From contig CM051521.1 in NCBI GenBank assembly GCA_028015205.1, positions 100,416,513 through 100,480,512 on the forward strand: 64,000 nt of DNA. The letters are read 5' to 3'. Shown in pieces: positions 26,201-35,014 of this stretch. The position numbers and the translations under genes were made by a program. The notes under the pieces are model-generated. The model ran no database searches. It had not been told where the DNA came from and saw only the letters and a program-made list of their open reading frames with translations. The DNA comes from Mytilisepta virgata. Taxonomy: Eukaryota; Mollusca; Bivalvia; Mytilida; Mytilidae. Each line of letters begins with the position of its first letter. Within the stretch, counting starts at the first letter, position 1.

Positions 26201-29200
26201 TTTTAATCGGAAGAGAAAAATAGGTTTATATTAGATGATACAATCTAGTAACAATAGTTTTTTGTTTGTCGTTGCTTTCCGCATGACATGATAAAGTAAC
26301 TACGTACAATGTGCAACCTTTGGAACTCAATATTTATTTGCCTAATTAAATTAGAAACCACAAAATCTGTCAAACGACACCATTAGTTCAAGGTTATAGA
26401 TCACACGCCACACTGTATCCTATTCCCATATCTCATTAGCTAATAAGGTTATCCTACCATCCAGAATTAAGAATTCTTATACAGAATGCCACCTGAAATC
26501 GCTAGCATACCGGTAATGGTAATATGTTTTGTGATTGATGACTCCCATCCAAACCCGTTCTTAAATTTGTATAAATGTATTTTAACTTGTTATAATGATA
26601 TATAACGCCATTATTCTATTATAGAAATTGTCTACGTATATGGATACCGACACGGAAAAAACCAGTAAATGAGTCCTTATTGATATAATCTAATTTAGCA
26701 TTTCAGGACTTTCTTATGTCACTTCTTCATGCGATTGCTTTTCACATCATGATATTATACTTCTTCAGATAAGATAATAATGCGGTTGTGATTTGTATAA
26801 TATGATATAGCAATGATTGATTTCGACGTCAGCTGTCATTTCAGAAAATTTCTATATTTTAGTGATAGTTTGAAGAGATCTAGATGGAGAGGTTGTATTA
26901 GTAATAAACCAAATTTACAGCATGAAATAAAAATGCTATTTGAAGTACATTTATATCTGATATCATTGATCTAAATCTAGACTGAACGTCAAATCTAATG
27001 CTATCTAAAAATTATTCTTGAATTAATCCCATAGAGAACCTATGAAGAAGAGGTTTAAGAAGTAAAATGCTCTCTTCCAATGAAAATTTATGATTTTATA
27101 TCTATCTTAACTCACAAGCACTCGACATCTGGACCTTGTTTTCCACTTTAGAAATATTTCAAGGTTATATGTAGCAGTAGAGTATATTTTTTGTTTGTAC
27201 GTCCAAACCTGATAATAGAAATTAAATTTTAACATGTCAATTAGTTTCATAAAAAGGTACCACCAGTGTGTATTATTTAATTTATGTACATGTTTATCCA
27301 ACATTTCTTTTTTAACAGTTGACCCATTACTGTCGATCAACGGCGACTTTCTGAACAGAGAATCAAATTACTATCACATAATTCTGAGGGGCGTTTACAT
27401 GGTTTATGTCCAGCCTTTATTTACATCGCCACACCAACATTTTTTACGGTAGTTTCAGTAGTTTTGTACTCACTTGACTTAATAACTCTTTATCGGACTT
27501 TATCCACTTGCAATGAGAATTTCATCGAAAATCTTTTCAGTAAATTCTCGGCAAGATGTATTATTTCCATTCTTTCATTTTAAAGTAAATTGCCAACTAA
27601 AAAAATTGTCATATTTTACAAATTCACCCCTTTTAATGCTAATCATAATTCAGAATGTTATAGTCATACAAATAAACGAAAGTTTTATTTCGCATCTTGT
27701 TTAGTAACATAAACAGAACGGGCAATACTCATGACAACTTTTTGTGACATTGAAATAATTTCATGAACGGCGTTTTGAACAGGCGCTTACGGAAGCCCTG
27801 GAGTGCCATGCAAAAGAAAATTACAAATTGCGCGCACAAGTTACTAACTTGTGCGCACGAGTTACTATCTTGTGCGTACGAGTTACACAACTTGTGCGCA
27901 CGAGTTACACAACTTGTGCGCACGAGTTACTAACTTGTGCGCACGAGTTACTATCTTGTGCGCGCAAGTTGTATTTTTTTTCTGCATGGCACTCCAGGGC
28001 TTCCGTAGGCGCTTGATAAAATTCAACATTGCATTAATCTGGTTTCATTATATTGTAATGCTAACGAATTATATTCTGAGCATTAATACGATCAACCCGA
28101 GTGTGTTCGGAAATACAAATGTAGGGATTATCTGAAAAATAGATTATTATATCAGTTAATCCATATCGGAATCGGACCCTCGACTGGGGAATATGATACC
28201 CGGTCCGATATTTATTAGTCCATTTTTTGAAATATTAGCGTTATCTCTAAGGGTTTCTTACGATTACAGTTATTTAACATATTTTAGGGCTGAGCATACC
28301 GAATTCTATTTTATTAATCTTCTTCAAAGTTTTGGGCACAGTCTGTTGTCTTTTGTAGACATCAGACACTGCAGTGTTTTAGTCTTTTAAATCAATTTTC
28401 AAGCAAAACATGAAAGTTCTTAAATTACAGATAATTGCAATAAAAAAATGTAAAGTACAATGACTGGATGGTGTGACTCTTTCTCTTGATGAATACAAAA
28501 TTAACATGTTATCGTAAAAATGTTCATAACTTTAAATAATTAACAATAGGACCATGGAGAATATGTCTTTGTTATCCATTTAATTCAACTTCATCCCAGG
28601 GGATGCAGATAATTAGTCTTCTGCAATTAAATTTGAATTAAGAACATTGGAAATAGTTTTCGTTGCAGAAATGGCAATTGTGTTTTGAATTTATCTTAAT
28701 AAAATAGCTTAATGAAAAGTCTTTCATAACATTTTAACGATAGATTAATAAACAAAATTGTAAATAGATGCATTTGATCCATCATTTTACCTTTACACAA
28801 AATATATATTCCTGGAGGAACCTTTAAATCTAACGTCCGTTATTGTATTTTACAGATGGAGTACGCCATCGTCTTTCAATAACAAACGTTAGAACAAGCA
28901 GATGTGAATACCTAAGCGGACGAGAAGTACCGATTTCAGCACATTCCAAAAATGTAGCTCGTAAGTAGCCAATCAAATTATTTGGTGGGCATATTAAAAA
29001 TATATCAATAATGCCAATTTTGTGTCTTATCACACTGATTCAAATATTTTTGCCAACATTGTTGACATCAGACAGTTCGAATATTTCATGGTTTGTTTCG
29101 TAATTTCTGACATATAGTCTTATAACAACCCGAAAAACACTTATAAGTGACGGGTTGAACCAATCTTATGGAACCGAAGGCGTTGTTTTGGTGACATTAT

Positions 29201-32087
29201 CAAACTGTTTATCTGCTTAGGTCGCGTATGTTTACAGAATCTGCTGCAACATTACAATATTCTTTGATCTGTAGACTAAAAAAGAAGCAATTTACACAAT
29301 GGGACAAATTCAAAAATAGTAAACGGTTAGTCCTTTTTAAAAATGGCGAGAAAAGTGTAAAAGGCGTCATTTTTCCTATTTAAATAAAAGTACAACAATA
29401 CTTTTCGTTACATTTACCAAAGTACACTAAACATTTCAGCAATAGGAAAAAGTTCTGCATCCATTCTGAAGCCATTAACTCGTATTTTCTTAGTTTCCTA
29501 GACACTTTGGCACATTATTATGTATATGTGTACCGTACATGCATTGACGAGACAATTACTTGTCAGTTACTCTGTGAATTCCAATACAAGGGAGACTTCA
29601 TGTGGAAACTTTGGCAATCTTTTCGTATTAAATAGACAATCTGTCAGTTGTGACGTCAGTAACCAATGATTTAACCTAAATTAGCTGAGGGATTTTGTTT
29701 TTATATATTCAGAGCTAGGAGTTGAGGGAAAATCTCGCCTTCACTGCAGATGACGGATTATATGTATGTTTTTATAGTTTTATGGCGAATTAAACTGATT
29801 TTTTTTTCATGAGAATAGGAAATTATGTCGTGGTGTACTCGAGTCATATCACACTTTGGTGGTAGAAAATGTCTTTGAAAGAACATGATGAAAGCAGTTA
29901 GATAAAAACTAAACAAGATAAATCGGGAGACCAATTATTAAACCCAAAATACACAGTAAGCAAAAGGCAAATTAAGTGTGATGTTTCATACCAAATATAT
30001 ATAACAACCAATTTCATATTTTCAGACTTAGAGCGTGCAGCATGTGCCTTCGCATTATTATGTATGATATCAATGGTAATTGGTTTAATACTGGGAGCCT
30101 ATGGTCTTCTTGGGAAACATTTGAAAATGTTTGTGTGGGCCTCCATTTGCTCACTCACAGCAGGTAAAATAGTTATTCGGTAAAACTTACAACAACTATA
30201 AATTCTTTACCTTATTGAAAGATTTGGATAATGGGTCGGTTGCTAGAAACTCTTTTGAGATGTTACTTTTTTTTACATTGTAACTAGATAGTTATCCGCG
30301 CAAACGCGGGGTTTCACACTTGCAGCACTGCAAAATAAATCAGATACTGTATGGCTTTCTGTGTGATATCCCAAGATTTTATTAGAAAGAGTGCTGGATT
30401 TGATAATTTACACTTAATAGTATGAGAATAATTTTGTTTTGTGGTCGATTACATTGTATTCGAATAATACACACATCTCAGGCCTTATGGAAATGCAAGA
30501 TGGACATGTTGTTGCAGATTGGCTTTTAACAGTTTTACATCTGCCACTGCTTAGTTAACGTGATTTTTACCCAATATTATTGACAAATTATGTGTGCTCT
30601 GGACCACCAGAGTTTACTCCATGTTATCTGGTAGTAGTCTTATTAATTCAGATTTGAAACTCATTCAACTTACCTGGATTTTGGAGTTTGTATTTATCTT
30701 TATATAGTTAGTGACAACCCAGGTATATTCGATCAATACAGATCTGATAACAATTACCAATCATTAGAGACAAATTAATTTACCAGTCTGCATGAACAAA
30801 TTTCGACGACTATTAAATTCCAATTGAGCCGTATTATTTGACTAAGACAGTGTCACAGAGGCTTGCTCCGGCCTATCAAAAAGTTTATCATCCATCTGCA
30901 TTGTTAGAAAAAAAGCTCATTTCTTACCAAGGCAAATGGATTGTCTTGGCCGGATGGAGTTTGGGACATATCGATCAGACACCTTTTTGAAGGCTTGTTC
31001 ACTGATGCCAGTCATAGATCTTTATTTATCTTTATATAGTAAGTCACATCCCAGGGTTTTTTTTTATAATTCGGAGCTGTATACCTGCGTAAACGTTTTT
31101 ATTTTCAGACGGCATCCTGACCCAATTGTGTATACTTGTGTGTAGTGATGGGTAGAACATCACTTCCAGTATATTCCCCCACCCCTCACAACTACTACCA
31201 GGAAATTTAACAATTAAGAAGATTACAATATCACGAATATACAAACTAAAATAAAAATTGATTGTTATCAAAGCTTGTCATACATAAATATTGTCGCACG
31301 ACGCGACATTTCGTTGGGATAATTTGAATCAAATGTACAGATGTCTGACGTGACCATGGTGACGACATTCTAGGTTAGGAGATTTTTTTTTGCAAAGTGC
31401 ATATAATGTGCATTTGCAAATAAACGACAAAGAAGATTAAGTTGACAGAACTTCGTTTCAAACGCGATCATATCCTTTACAATCTAAATATTGATATATT
31501 CTATTCTATTAATAAGAAGATTAGGCGTTGCTTGTGAAATTGTCATATCTCCTACGAGCAAAGAATTCTAAGATCTAATGGTGTACTTATTAAAGCATTG
31601 GGAGTTGCAAGTCCAAGGAAGATAAATGTTAAAAGGGTTACGTATTTCAAATCCTTTCTACATGACAACTTCACGTGTTTCAGTTGGTAATACAACAGCA
31701 CCAAAGGATGAATTTATGTATTGAGATTTAGTTTGTATTTTTCGAGGTTCACTTGAAGTTCTTTATTACTTTTCAGGTATGCTGCTGACCCTTGCAATCG
31801 CCTTATTTCACGGAAAATGTCACATACTGCGAAAATCGGAACTACTTAGTGGTTACTTAATACCGTACAGAAATGTTATAAATGATTCCAGAACATACAG
31901 TTTTGGCTGGTCGTTTGTTTTAGCGTGGATTTGTGTGTTTCTCTGTTTTACATCATCGTTTGTTTGGCTTTATAAAGCACAAGACCCTCAAAACACCAGA
32001 ACACCAGGAACACATTACTATGTCAAACATCGAAAACATCATGGCATTGAATATATGTCATATGTCCAAGACAATGAGGAATTGTAG
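4786..32087 (+). CDS. four-transmembrane claudin/PMP22-superfamily protein (TMEM178-like), spliced from four exons
   Basis: Exons 4786-5206, 28856-28960, 30026-30163 and 31777-32087 join with matching phases (all introns phase 1) into 324 codons ending at TAG 32085-32087. Topology: TM1 near residues 8-28; a long first extracellular loop of about 160 residues with STDYWEY, YGNLFKDC and a later RCEYL; TM2 and TM3 in exon 3 and the start of exon 4; a second loop; TM4 in exon 4; a cytoplasmic tail rich in His and Lys. The W, G-L-x-x-C and second-loop Cys pattern, followed by a Leu-x-x-Ala-Ala motif before TM2, is the claudin-superfamily signature. The large first loop and the YSFGWSFVLAW motif before TM4 recall TMEM178. 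Members act in the plasma or ER membrane as junction components, channel regulators or calcium modulators; which applies here cannot be told. Intron 1 is 23.6 kb. Confidence 0.75.
6747..6909. mobile_element. 163-bp MITE with TACAGTCAAACCTG terminal inverted repeats
   Basis: The element opens with TACAGTCAAACCTG and closes with its reverse complement. The inside is also partly palindromic, with 'ctataaagggcac' on both strands. It is flanked by AT-rich DNA and may have used a TA target. A diverged relative with the same 'tataaaggtc...tccttta' core and a 'ttgactgta' end lies at about 55455-55552. No coding capacity. Typical of a Tc1/mariner-type MITE, but the parent is not in this window. Confidence 0.75.
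11157..11302. mobile_element. 146-bp hairpin element
   Basis: Two arms of about 42 bases, starting 'ttatctgcattttgacag' and ending with its reverse complement, surround a short spacer containing 'gagtgagcgtagcgaa'. The arms differ at only a few positions. It has no open frame. A foldback or MITE-type element is the simplest reading. No target duplication is obvious. Confidence 0.65.
11573..11721. mobile_element. 149-bp MITE with 'ttcaactaacgccagg' ends
   Basis: The left end reads ttcaactaacgccaggcag and the right end is its imperfect reverse complement (ctgcacctggcgttaactgaa). The motif 'aactaagg' occurs just outside on both sides (about 11558 and 11728) but not flush with the ends, so it is not a clean target duplication. 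Non-coding. Confidence 0.55.
12338..12462 (+). repeat. two-copy tandem duplication, 58-bp units 67 bp apart
   Basis: Units 12338-12395 and 12405-12462 both read 'catatc(g/t)ttatgcttca' through 'ttttgtgacaactgaga' and differ at only a few positions. They are separated by nine bases. This is a recent local duplication with no coding content. Confidence 0.8.
13960..14190 (-). repeat. dispersed repeat, family A copy (reverse orientation)
   Basis: Contains 'cagtgtctgtaccaagtc', 'gactctctgttgtgtgt', 'tgctcttttatgtt' and 'gacctttctgttgtc'. These are the reverse complements of motifs in the copies at 14640-14960 and 46010-46210. Together with the neighbouring plus-strand copy it forms a loose inverted pair about 0.5 kb apart. 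Non-coding. Confidence 0.55.
14640..14960 (+). repeat. dispersed repeat, family A copy
   Basis: Carries 'ttaacaccacagacttcaca', 'acataaagagaacaaaacac' and 'cttagtacagacactaagta', then a tail 'tatagtatcaggttatacat' that recurs at about 15175-15195. The family is scattered through this window in both directions. No terminal inverted repeats seen. Confidence 0.55.
15110..15670 (+). repeat. dispersed repeat, family C copy
   Basis: Includes 'tacggtcgtcatcacgaatt', 'ccaccagatttactttgttg', 'cacgacgggtgccatata' and 'ttctggagcacctgagttca', followed by a T-rich tail. I recall this order of motifs as an abundant mussel repeat. Two overlapping open frames of 83 and 90 codons fall inside it, but they follow the repeat rather than a gene. 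Related shorter copies lie at 33240-33590 and 44090-44380, and reversed at 23085-23270. Confidence 0.6.
15872..15888 (+). repeat. G homopolymer run
   Basis: Seventeen consecutive G residues. Exact length in the genome is likely uncertain because such runs are error-prone in sequencing. Confidence 0.9.
17475..17620 (+). repeat. dispersed repeat, family B copy
   Basis: Reads 'cacatttcttcgatttatga', 'ctcatcggttgtg', then 'aatccaaaacgttgaaga' and 'ccaaaatgaccaaaagg'. The same order occurs at 22300-22445 and 32375-32515, reversed near 480-700 and, partly, near 63260-63440. Non-coding and diverged. Confidence 0.6.
18319..19837 (+). mobile_element. Tc1-family DNA transposon, nearly intact, 1519 bp
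   Basis: Perfect terminal inverted repeats of about 26 bases begin CTCTCTCAAAAAAGAAACGC and are flanked by TA on both sides (18317-18318 and 19838-19839), the Tc1/mariner target. One transposase gene in the plus direction fills most of the interior. It lies inside the left arm of a foldback element, whose 'ttcataaa' repeats resume directly on either side. Perfect ends with a single coding lesion point to a recent insertion. Confidence 0.92.
18646..19653 (+). pseudogene. Tc1 transposase, disrupted by one in-frame stop
   Basis: Reads from ATG 18646 to TGA 19651-19653, 335 codons, the usual Tc1 length, with a single in-frame TGA at 19468-19470. The N-terminal half carries two helix-turn-helix units (ITISRLW-type at residues 31-45) and an SGRPR hinge (residues 55-59). 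The catalytic triad is D149 (WFSDES), D237 (FQHDNARPH) and E272 (SPDLNPIE), with exactly 34 residues between the last two: a DD34E enzyme. The stop falls three codons after E272, where family members have a conserved Trp, and removes the last 60 residues. It is probably inactive as it stands unless the base is an error or a polymorphism. Confidence 0.9.
20128..20500. repeat. GC-rich hairpin core of foldback copy 1
   Basis: Left half 'cacagtgtatttgattggac' through 'tctctacctcaaac' pairs with right half 'gtttgaggtagagac' through 'gtccgatcaaatacactgtg'. Arms are about 165 bases with scattered mismatches around a loop near 20285-20345. This core is absent from the second foldback copy at 56663-61969, so the family has long and short forms. 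Confidence 0.8.
22300..22445 (+). repeat. dispersed repeat, family B copy
   Basis: Contains 'cacatttcatcgatttacga', 'ctcatcgg', 'aatccaaaacgttgaagagc' and 'ccaaaatgaccaaaagg', matching 17475-17620 and 32375-32515 in order. Non-coding. Confidence 0.6.
23085..23270 (-). repeat. dispersed repeat, family C-like copy (reverse)
   Basis: The stretch 'cctgcttcgttaacggcacc' is the reverse complement of the start of the copies at about 33290 and 44130 (gtgcccttaacggagcagg type). The preceding 'ccacaatgccaaaatcaaaa' part is the reverse of their T-rich tails. Diverged and non-coding. Confidence 0.5.
25293..25472 (-). CDS. unrecognised 59-residue open frame with a good start context
   Basis: From ATG at 25470-25472 (context acaATGG) to TGA at 25293-25295. 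It begins MAAVAKETKKMKYKKTQ and continues with an acidic/Pro stretch (DFPENPYK), a charged helix-like part (IETLVKRLE) and a Lys/Asn-rich end. The first 34 codons look like protein; the rest looks like intron read-through. A possible GTGAAG donor lies after ETL. It could be a first exon, a processed-gene fragment or chance. No partner exon was identified on this strand within the intron. Not assigned to a family. Confidence 0.2.
   Translation of the reverse strand: MAAVAKETKKMKYKKTQDFPENPYKIETLVKRLEFSFWLWSPSIAKNKNNTKGKSFSLS
27780..28011. mobile_element. 232-bp MITE carrying a palindromic minisatellite
   Basis: Terminal inverted repeats of about 40 bases: 'aggcgcttacggaagccctg' on the left and the reverse complement ending 'cttccgtaggcgcttg' on the right, each followed by 'gagtgccatgca' and an A/T run. 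The centre (about 27829-27970) is six units of 21-22 bases, 'ttactaacttgtgcgcacga' type. Each unit contains the near-palindrome acttgtgcgcacgagt. Not a CRISPR: the units abut without unique spacers. The open frames crossing it reflect the repeat. Confidence 0.8.
28856..28960 (+). CDS. four-TM protein exon 2 (end of loop 1)
   Basis: Acceptor 'ttttacag' before 28856 and donor GTAAGT after 28960; 105 bases, phase 1 in and out. Encodes 35 residues of the first extracellular loop, including RCEYL, whose Cys is placed to pair with the Cys of YGNLFKDC in exon 1 as in the claudin superfamily. Joins exon 1 to give the codon GAT. Confidence 0.72.
28961..30025 (+). other. intron 2 of the four-TM gene
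   Basis: AT-rich, 1065 bases. Nothing recognisable except ordinary splice signals at its ends. Confidence 0.6.
30026..30163 (+). CDS. four-TM protein exon 3 (TM2, start of TM3)
   Basis: Acceptor 'atattttcag', donor GTAAAA; 138 bases, phase 1 in and out. Starts with a Leu-Glu-Arg-Ala-Ala motif, equivalent to the conserved Leu-x-x-Ala-Arg before TM2 of claudins. A hydrophobic span (FALLCMISMVIGLILGAYGL) follows, then a short cytoplasmic turn with LGKHLK and the start of TM3. Confidence 0.75.
30164..31776 (+). other. intron 3 of the four-TM gene
   Basis: 1613 bases, AT-rich. A short motif, 'tttatctttatatagt' plus 'gtcacatcccagg'-like sequence, occurs twice (about 30695-30725 and 31020-31055), suggesting an old duplication. 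No coding signal was found. Confidence 0.5.
31777..32087 (+). CDS. four-TM protein exon 4 (end of TM3, loop 2, TM4, C-terminus, stop)
   Basis: Acceptor 'acttttcag' before 31777, stop TAG at 32085-32087. Encodes the rest of TM3 (MLLTLAIALFHG), a short second loop with a Cys and an NDS glycosylation site, SFGWSFVLAWICVFLCFTSS as TM4, and a 36-residue tail with a run of His/Lys and a terminal acidic NEEL. The tail shows no obvious PDZ-binding motif. Confidence 0.8.
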
Positions 32088-32174
32088 CACTAAAACATTT
32101 TTTTACAATGTTGTTTTCACTTTTTAAAATATTTTCATTCTTTTGTATCACATATCGTTTTATTCGCTATCACA

Positions 32175-32180
32175 ATTAAA
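32175..32180 (+). promoter_or_regulatory. possible poly(A) signal ATTAAA of the four-TM gene
   Basis: ATTAAA lies 88 bases past the stop codon in an AT-rich 3' flank. It is the second most common animal polyadenylation hexamer. Transcript data would be needed to confirm it, since such hexamers are frequent by chance in this composition. Confidence 0.35.
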
Positions 32181-32374
32181 TATATTTATCTAAAATAGCA
32201 TCTATAATAGTGTTTTCTAGTATAAACCCGGGTACAAACTTTTTGCACACCAGCAATTGTCACAGCTCATGATCAGAACATTAGATGCCAAAAACGATAA
32301 AACAGCGTGAAGGCCTAAAGAGGAGAGTCATTTTCCAAAAGAAAATACTTTGTCAATAAATGCTTTGATGAACC

Positions 32375-32515
32375 AGATGTGAACATTTCCTCGATTTTAG
32401 ACTCATCAGTTGTGCTTAAGGACTAAATTGTTTAGAACCGAAACAATAATCCAGAACGTTGAAGAGCAAATTAAATAATTCCAAAATTACCAATAAAGGG
32501 TAATAAAGCAAAACC
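32375..32515 (+). repeat. dispersed repeat, family B copy
   Basis: Contains 'gaacatttcctcgatttta', 'actcatcagttgtgctta', 'aatccagaacgttgaagagc' and a 'ccaaaattacca' tail in the same order as 17475-17620 and 22300-22445. Confidence 0.6.
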
Positions 32516-33239
32516 ATCCAAGAACAGAGCTACATGTATGCACGAGTGAGCTACTCCTTAGTTTTCACAAAAACATCAAATGATTTTATTTTCCTGAACT
32601 TCCAAAATGAAGTCGTTGTCAGGTCAATCTTGTGAGTTGAATTCCTTCGTTTTTGCTTTTTAAACTAGGTAATGAGGTGACAAATTGTTGCTTATTGTAT
32701 GTAAATGTCAAGTATAGGAGAAAAAGGGCCGAAATGATAAATAAGCCCGTAATCATAATTCTCTCAATTGAGCTTTCGCTATCGAATTAAACTATAGATT
32801 TGAGACTTTCGTATTCCCATCTGCGTCAGCAAAACAGATTAAATTGTGTATAAAATTGTATAAAACTTGGTTGTAATATATAAACTTACAATTCTACAAA
32901 GGGCTATGAAAGGCGATTGAAATAAAAATTTATGGCAAACGTGATGATTCTAGCTTTCCAATTGTGAACCCCCCTTTACTTAGCAATGTCATACCAAAGT
33001 CTCAGGCCTACATTTTACAGTTGATTCATTACTGCGGTGCGTGTGATATATCCGACGATTTTCTCGACAGAGCGAGACTGATGTCATATACACTTCGGAG
33101 ACAGCGTTACGTTCAGTCCTTGTTGATATCATCATTAAAAATTGTACGATCGTTTTCACGAATTGATTGGCTGATTCGAAGTTCATGTCTCACAGGTTAG
33201 ACTGGATGTCTTCTGTTAGATTTCACGTATTCCTGGAAA
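32516..33239. other. intergenic sequence, nothing recognised
   Basis: Lies between the converging four-TM and ADAMTS genes. Open frames of 65-78 codons occur on both strands near 32990-33200 but lack family resemblance and overlap each other, so neither is called. Confidence 0.5.
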
Positions 33240-33590
33240 TGACGCCTCACTAGACTTGAGACTTTGACGGATGTTGCTCCCGGAGATATGACGAGCACCG
33301 TTAACGAACCAGGATATTCTTACTATTCCGGAGTGCATGATGCGATTCCCGGTTTTCAGTTGGAATTCATATTGCCAGTGTTTTAAGTTCCTGTGCGGTC
33401 TTTTTTTTCTGGTTCTATATAGTTTGTTATATGCTTTTTATGCTTATAAAAATATGCTTTACCGTGCGTTATGCATGCATCCTTGTTGTTTCTCAGTTGT
33501 GCTGCATTAGAGTTTATTTTGCCTTTGGATTTCGATCTTGTGGGCTTTTGCCACTGTTTTGTCGTTTTCGATTTAGATGTCTAAACGGAA
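33240..33590 (+). repeat. dispersed repeat, family C copy
   Basis: Shares with 44090-44380 the run of motifs 'gttaacg', 'caggatattcttactattcc', 'ggagtgcatgatgc', 'attcccg', a T-rich middle and a 'ggcttttgccactgttttgt' end. Both are diverged relatives of the 15110-15670 repeat. Non-coding. Confidence 0.55.
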
Positions 33591-33673
33591 CTATCGGTCA
33601 GGAGAGGAATAAACCCTTCGACACAGATTGAAAGGTACTTTCCCAGTCGCAGTTTAATCATTAAAGTCAATGA

Positions 33674-33830
33674 AATGAGGAACCAGAGTGAGTTATCTTT
33701 TCCTAACCAATGTAGGTAAGGGAGATAATTAAATTCTCTCCCTTTTGTCCTGAGGCTAAAAGGGAGACAAATTTATTATCTCCCTTACCTACATTGGTTA
33801 GGAAAAGGTAACTCACTCTGGTTCCTCATT
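33674..33830. mobile_element. 157-bp near-perfect hairpin element
   Basis: Left arm 'aatgaggaaccagagtgagt' to 'gtaagggagataat' pairs almost perfectly over about 55 bases with the right arm ending 'actctggttcctcatt'. A short inner stem follows (ctctccctttt / aaaagggaga). Few mismatches separate the arms, so it is either young or maintained by gene conversion. No coding capacity. Confidence 0.8.
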
Positions 33831-33931
33831 GTGCTCATAACCTAGAAGTAAAAGGTAATAGACGAAAAAGGGAAAAAAATCAAAAAGCATTTCCTTAATA
33901 ATTGTTGTAAGAAAAATTTAATACAAACCGG

Positions 33932-34499
33932 CGCAGGACATTTTAGTGGATTGATGGGACAATTTAGTAGAAATTTTGTGGACATTTTAGCGGAAGATTT
34001 GAAGGACAATTAAGCTGAATTTAAAATATTGTGTGGACATTTTAGCGGAAGAGTTTAATCATTAGACATCTACCTCTTCCTTAAGCCAGACGAACGAAAG
34101 TAGGATTTTGAGCAGGATATAGTTCACTTTAATACAGTTAATGTTTAATAAACCAAGCACTATTATAATCTCAAGAGAGAACTAAAAGCAAGATATTTAC
34201 AATATTTACATATCAACATTGGCTCTGTATCGGTCCAAGACTGCATACATAGTGGTCTCTACTAATGTCACTAATGCTGAACATTTCTGGTGGCAACTGC
34301 CATGAAATCTTCGCCAAATAAATAAAACCAATAAATAAAAGTTACATGTAAAATGTTCCGCTAAAATAGTCCATTGAATCTGCACAGGTAAACAATTTTT
34401 CTTCCGCTAAAATGTCCATTGAATCTGCACAGGTAAACAATTTTTCTTCCGCTAAAATGTCCATTCACACGTTTAGAAAAACCTCCAAAATGTCCTGCG
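33932..34499. mobile_element. 568-bp inverted-repeat element with iterated 'ggacattttagcgg' motif
   Basis: Ends are 'cgcaggacattttagtgga' and its inverse. The motif 'ggacattttag(c/t)gg' recurs three times toward the centre on the left (near 33936, 33983, 34034). Its inverse recurs on the right (near 34363, 34408, 34453, 34485). On the right a 45-base unit is tandemly doubled (about 34373-34460, 'gaatctgcacaggtaaacaa'). Confidence 0.75.
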
Positions 34500-34633
34500 T
34501 CCTTACAAACGTACGAGGGAGTGAGGGGAAAGTTGTCATATTAGTGACCACTAACACTTAGATATTAATTCTCATAATTTTTTGTTGGGTAATTCAGTAG
34601 GAATATTAGTGACCACTGACACCTAGCTACCAA

Positions 34634-34977
34634 GGCCACACCAAATTGATTTTTAGTTCTTTAAATTTCGCAGCTCCGATTTAAGAACATTGTAAATTTT
34701 AAAACAGAAAATATTTTGCCGCTTCATTTTGCAAAAATGCTGAAAATCGCCCCAAATTCTTCATTTTAAAAAAAATAAAAAATAAAAAGTGTTCTCCCAC
34801 TCCTAAAATTTGGTAAAACTAGAGATTTTTTCCCCATTTTTTGCAATATTTTAGTTAAAAAACTTCGACTGAAAAAAAATTTGTCCCCAAGAAAAAAATA
34901 AAAAATTTAAATTCGCTCGCTCGCACCCATTTTTGCCATAAAAAATCCAAAGAACTAGAAATCAATTTGATGGGGCC
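34634..34977. mobile_element. 344-bp MITE with 'ggcc...caaattgatttttag' ends
   Basis: The left end 'ggccacaccaaattgatttt' plus 'tagttctttaaa' is inverted at the right end (aaagaactagaaatcaattt, gatggggcc). Inner sequence is A/T-rich with 'ttcgctcgctcgc'. The flanks carry a diverged 37-base duplication (34567-34603 and 34979-35014), too long and distant to be its target site, so it probably predates or surrounds the insertion. Confidence 0.72.
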
Positions 34978-35014
34978 TAATTCTCATAATGTTTGGTTGG
35001 GTAATTCATTAGGA

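Larger units (their letters stand above)
5207..28855 (+). other. intron 1 of the four-TM gene (23.6 kb), filled with mobile DNA
   Basis: No host exon is supported inside this intron. Listed elements account for about 6747-6909, 11157-11302, 11573-11721, 12338-12462, 13960-15670, 17475-17620, 18151-20966, 22300-22445, 23085-23270 and 27780-28011. The stretches 5207-6746, 6910-11156, 12463-13959, 15671-17474, 20973-22299, 23271-25292, 25473-27779 and 28012-28855 are AT-rich DNA in which I recognise nothing beyond short fragments of the same dispersed repeats (for example 5685-5775 and 21600-21800). Confidence 0.6.

Noticed and set aside
27829..27970. CRISPR-like array of 21-22 bp repeats
   Set aside because: Units are contiguous with no unique spacers, are palindromic, sit between MITE terminal repeats, and the DNA is animal nuclear.
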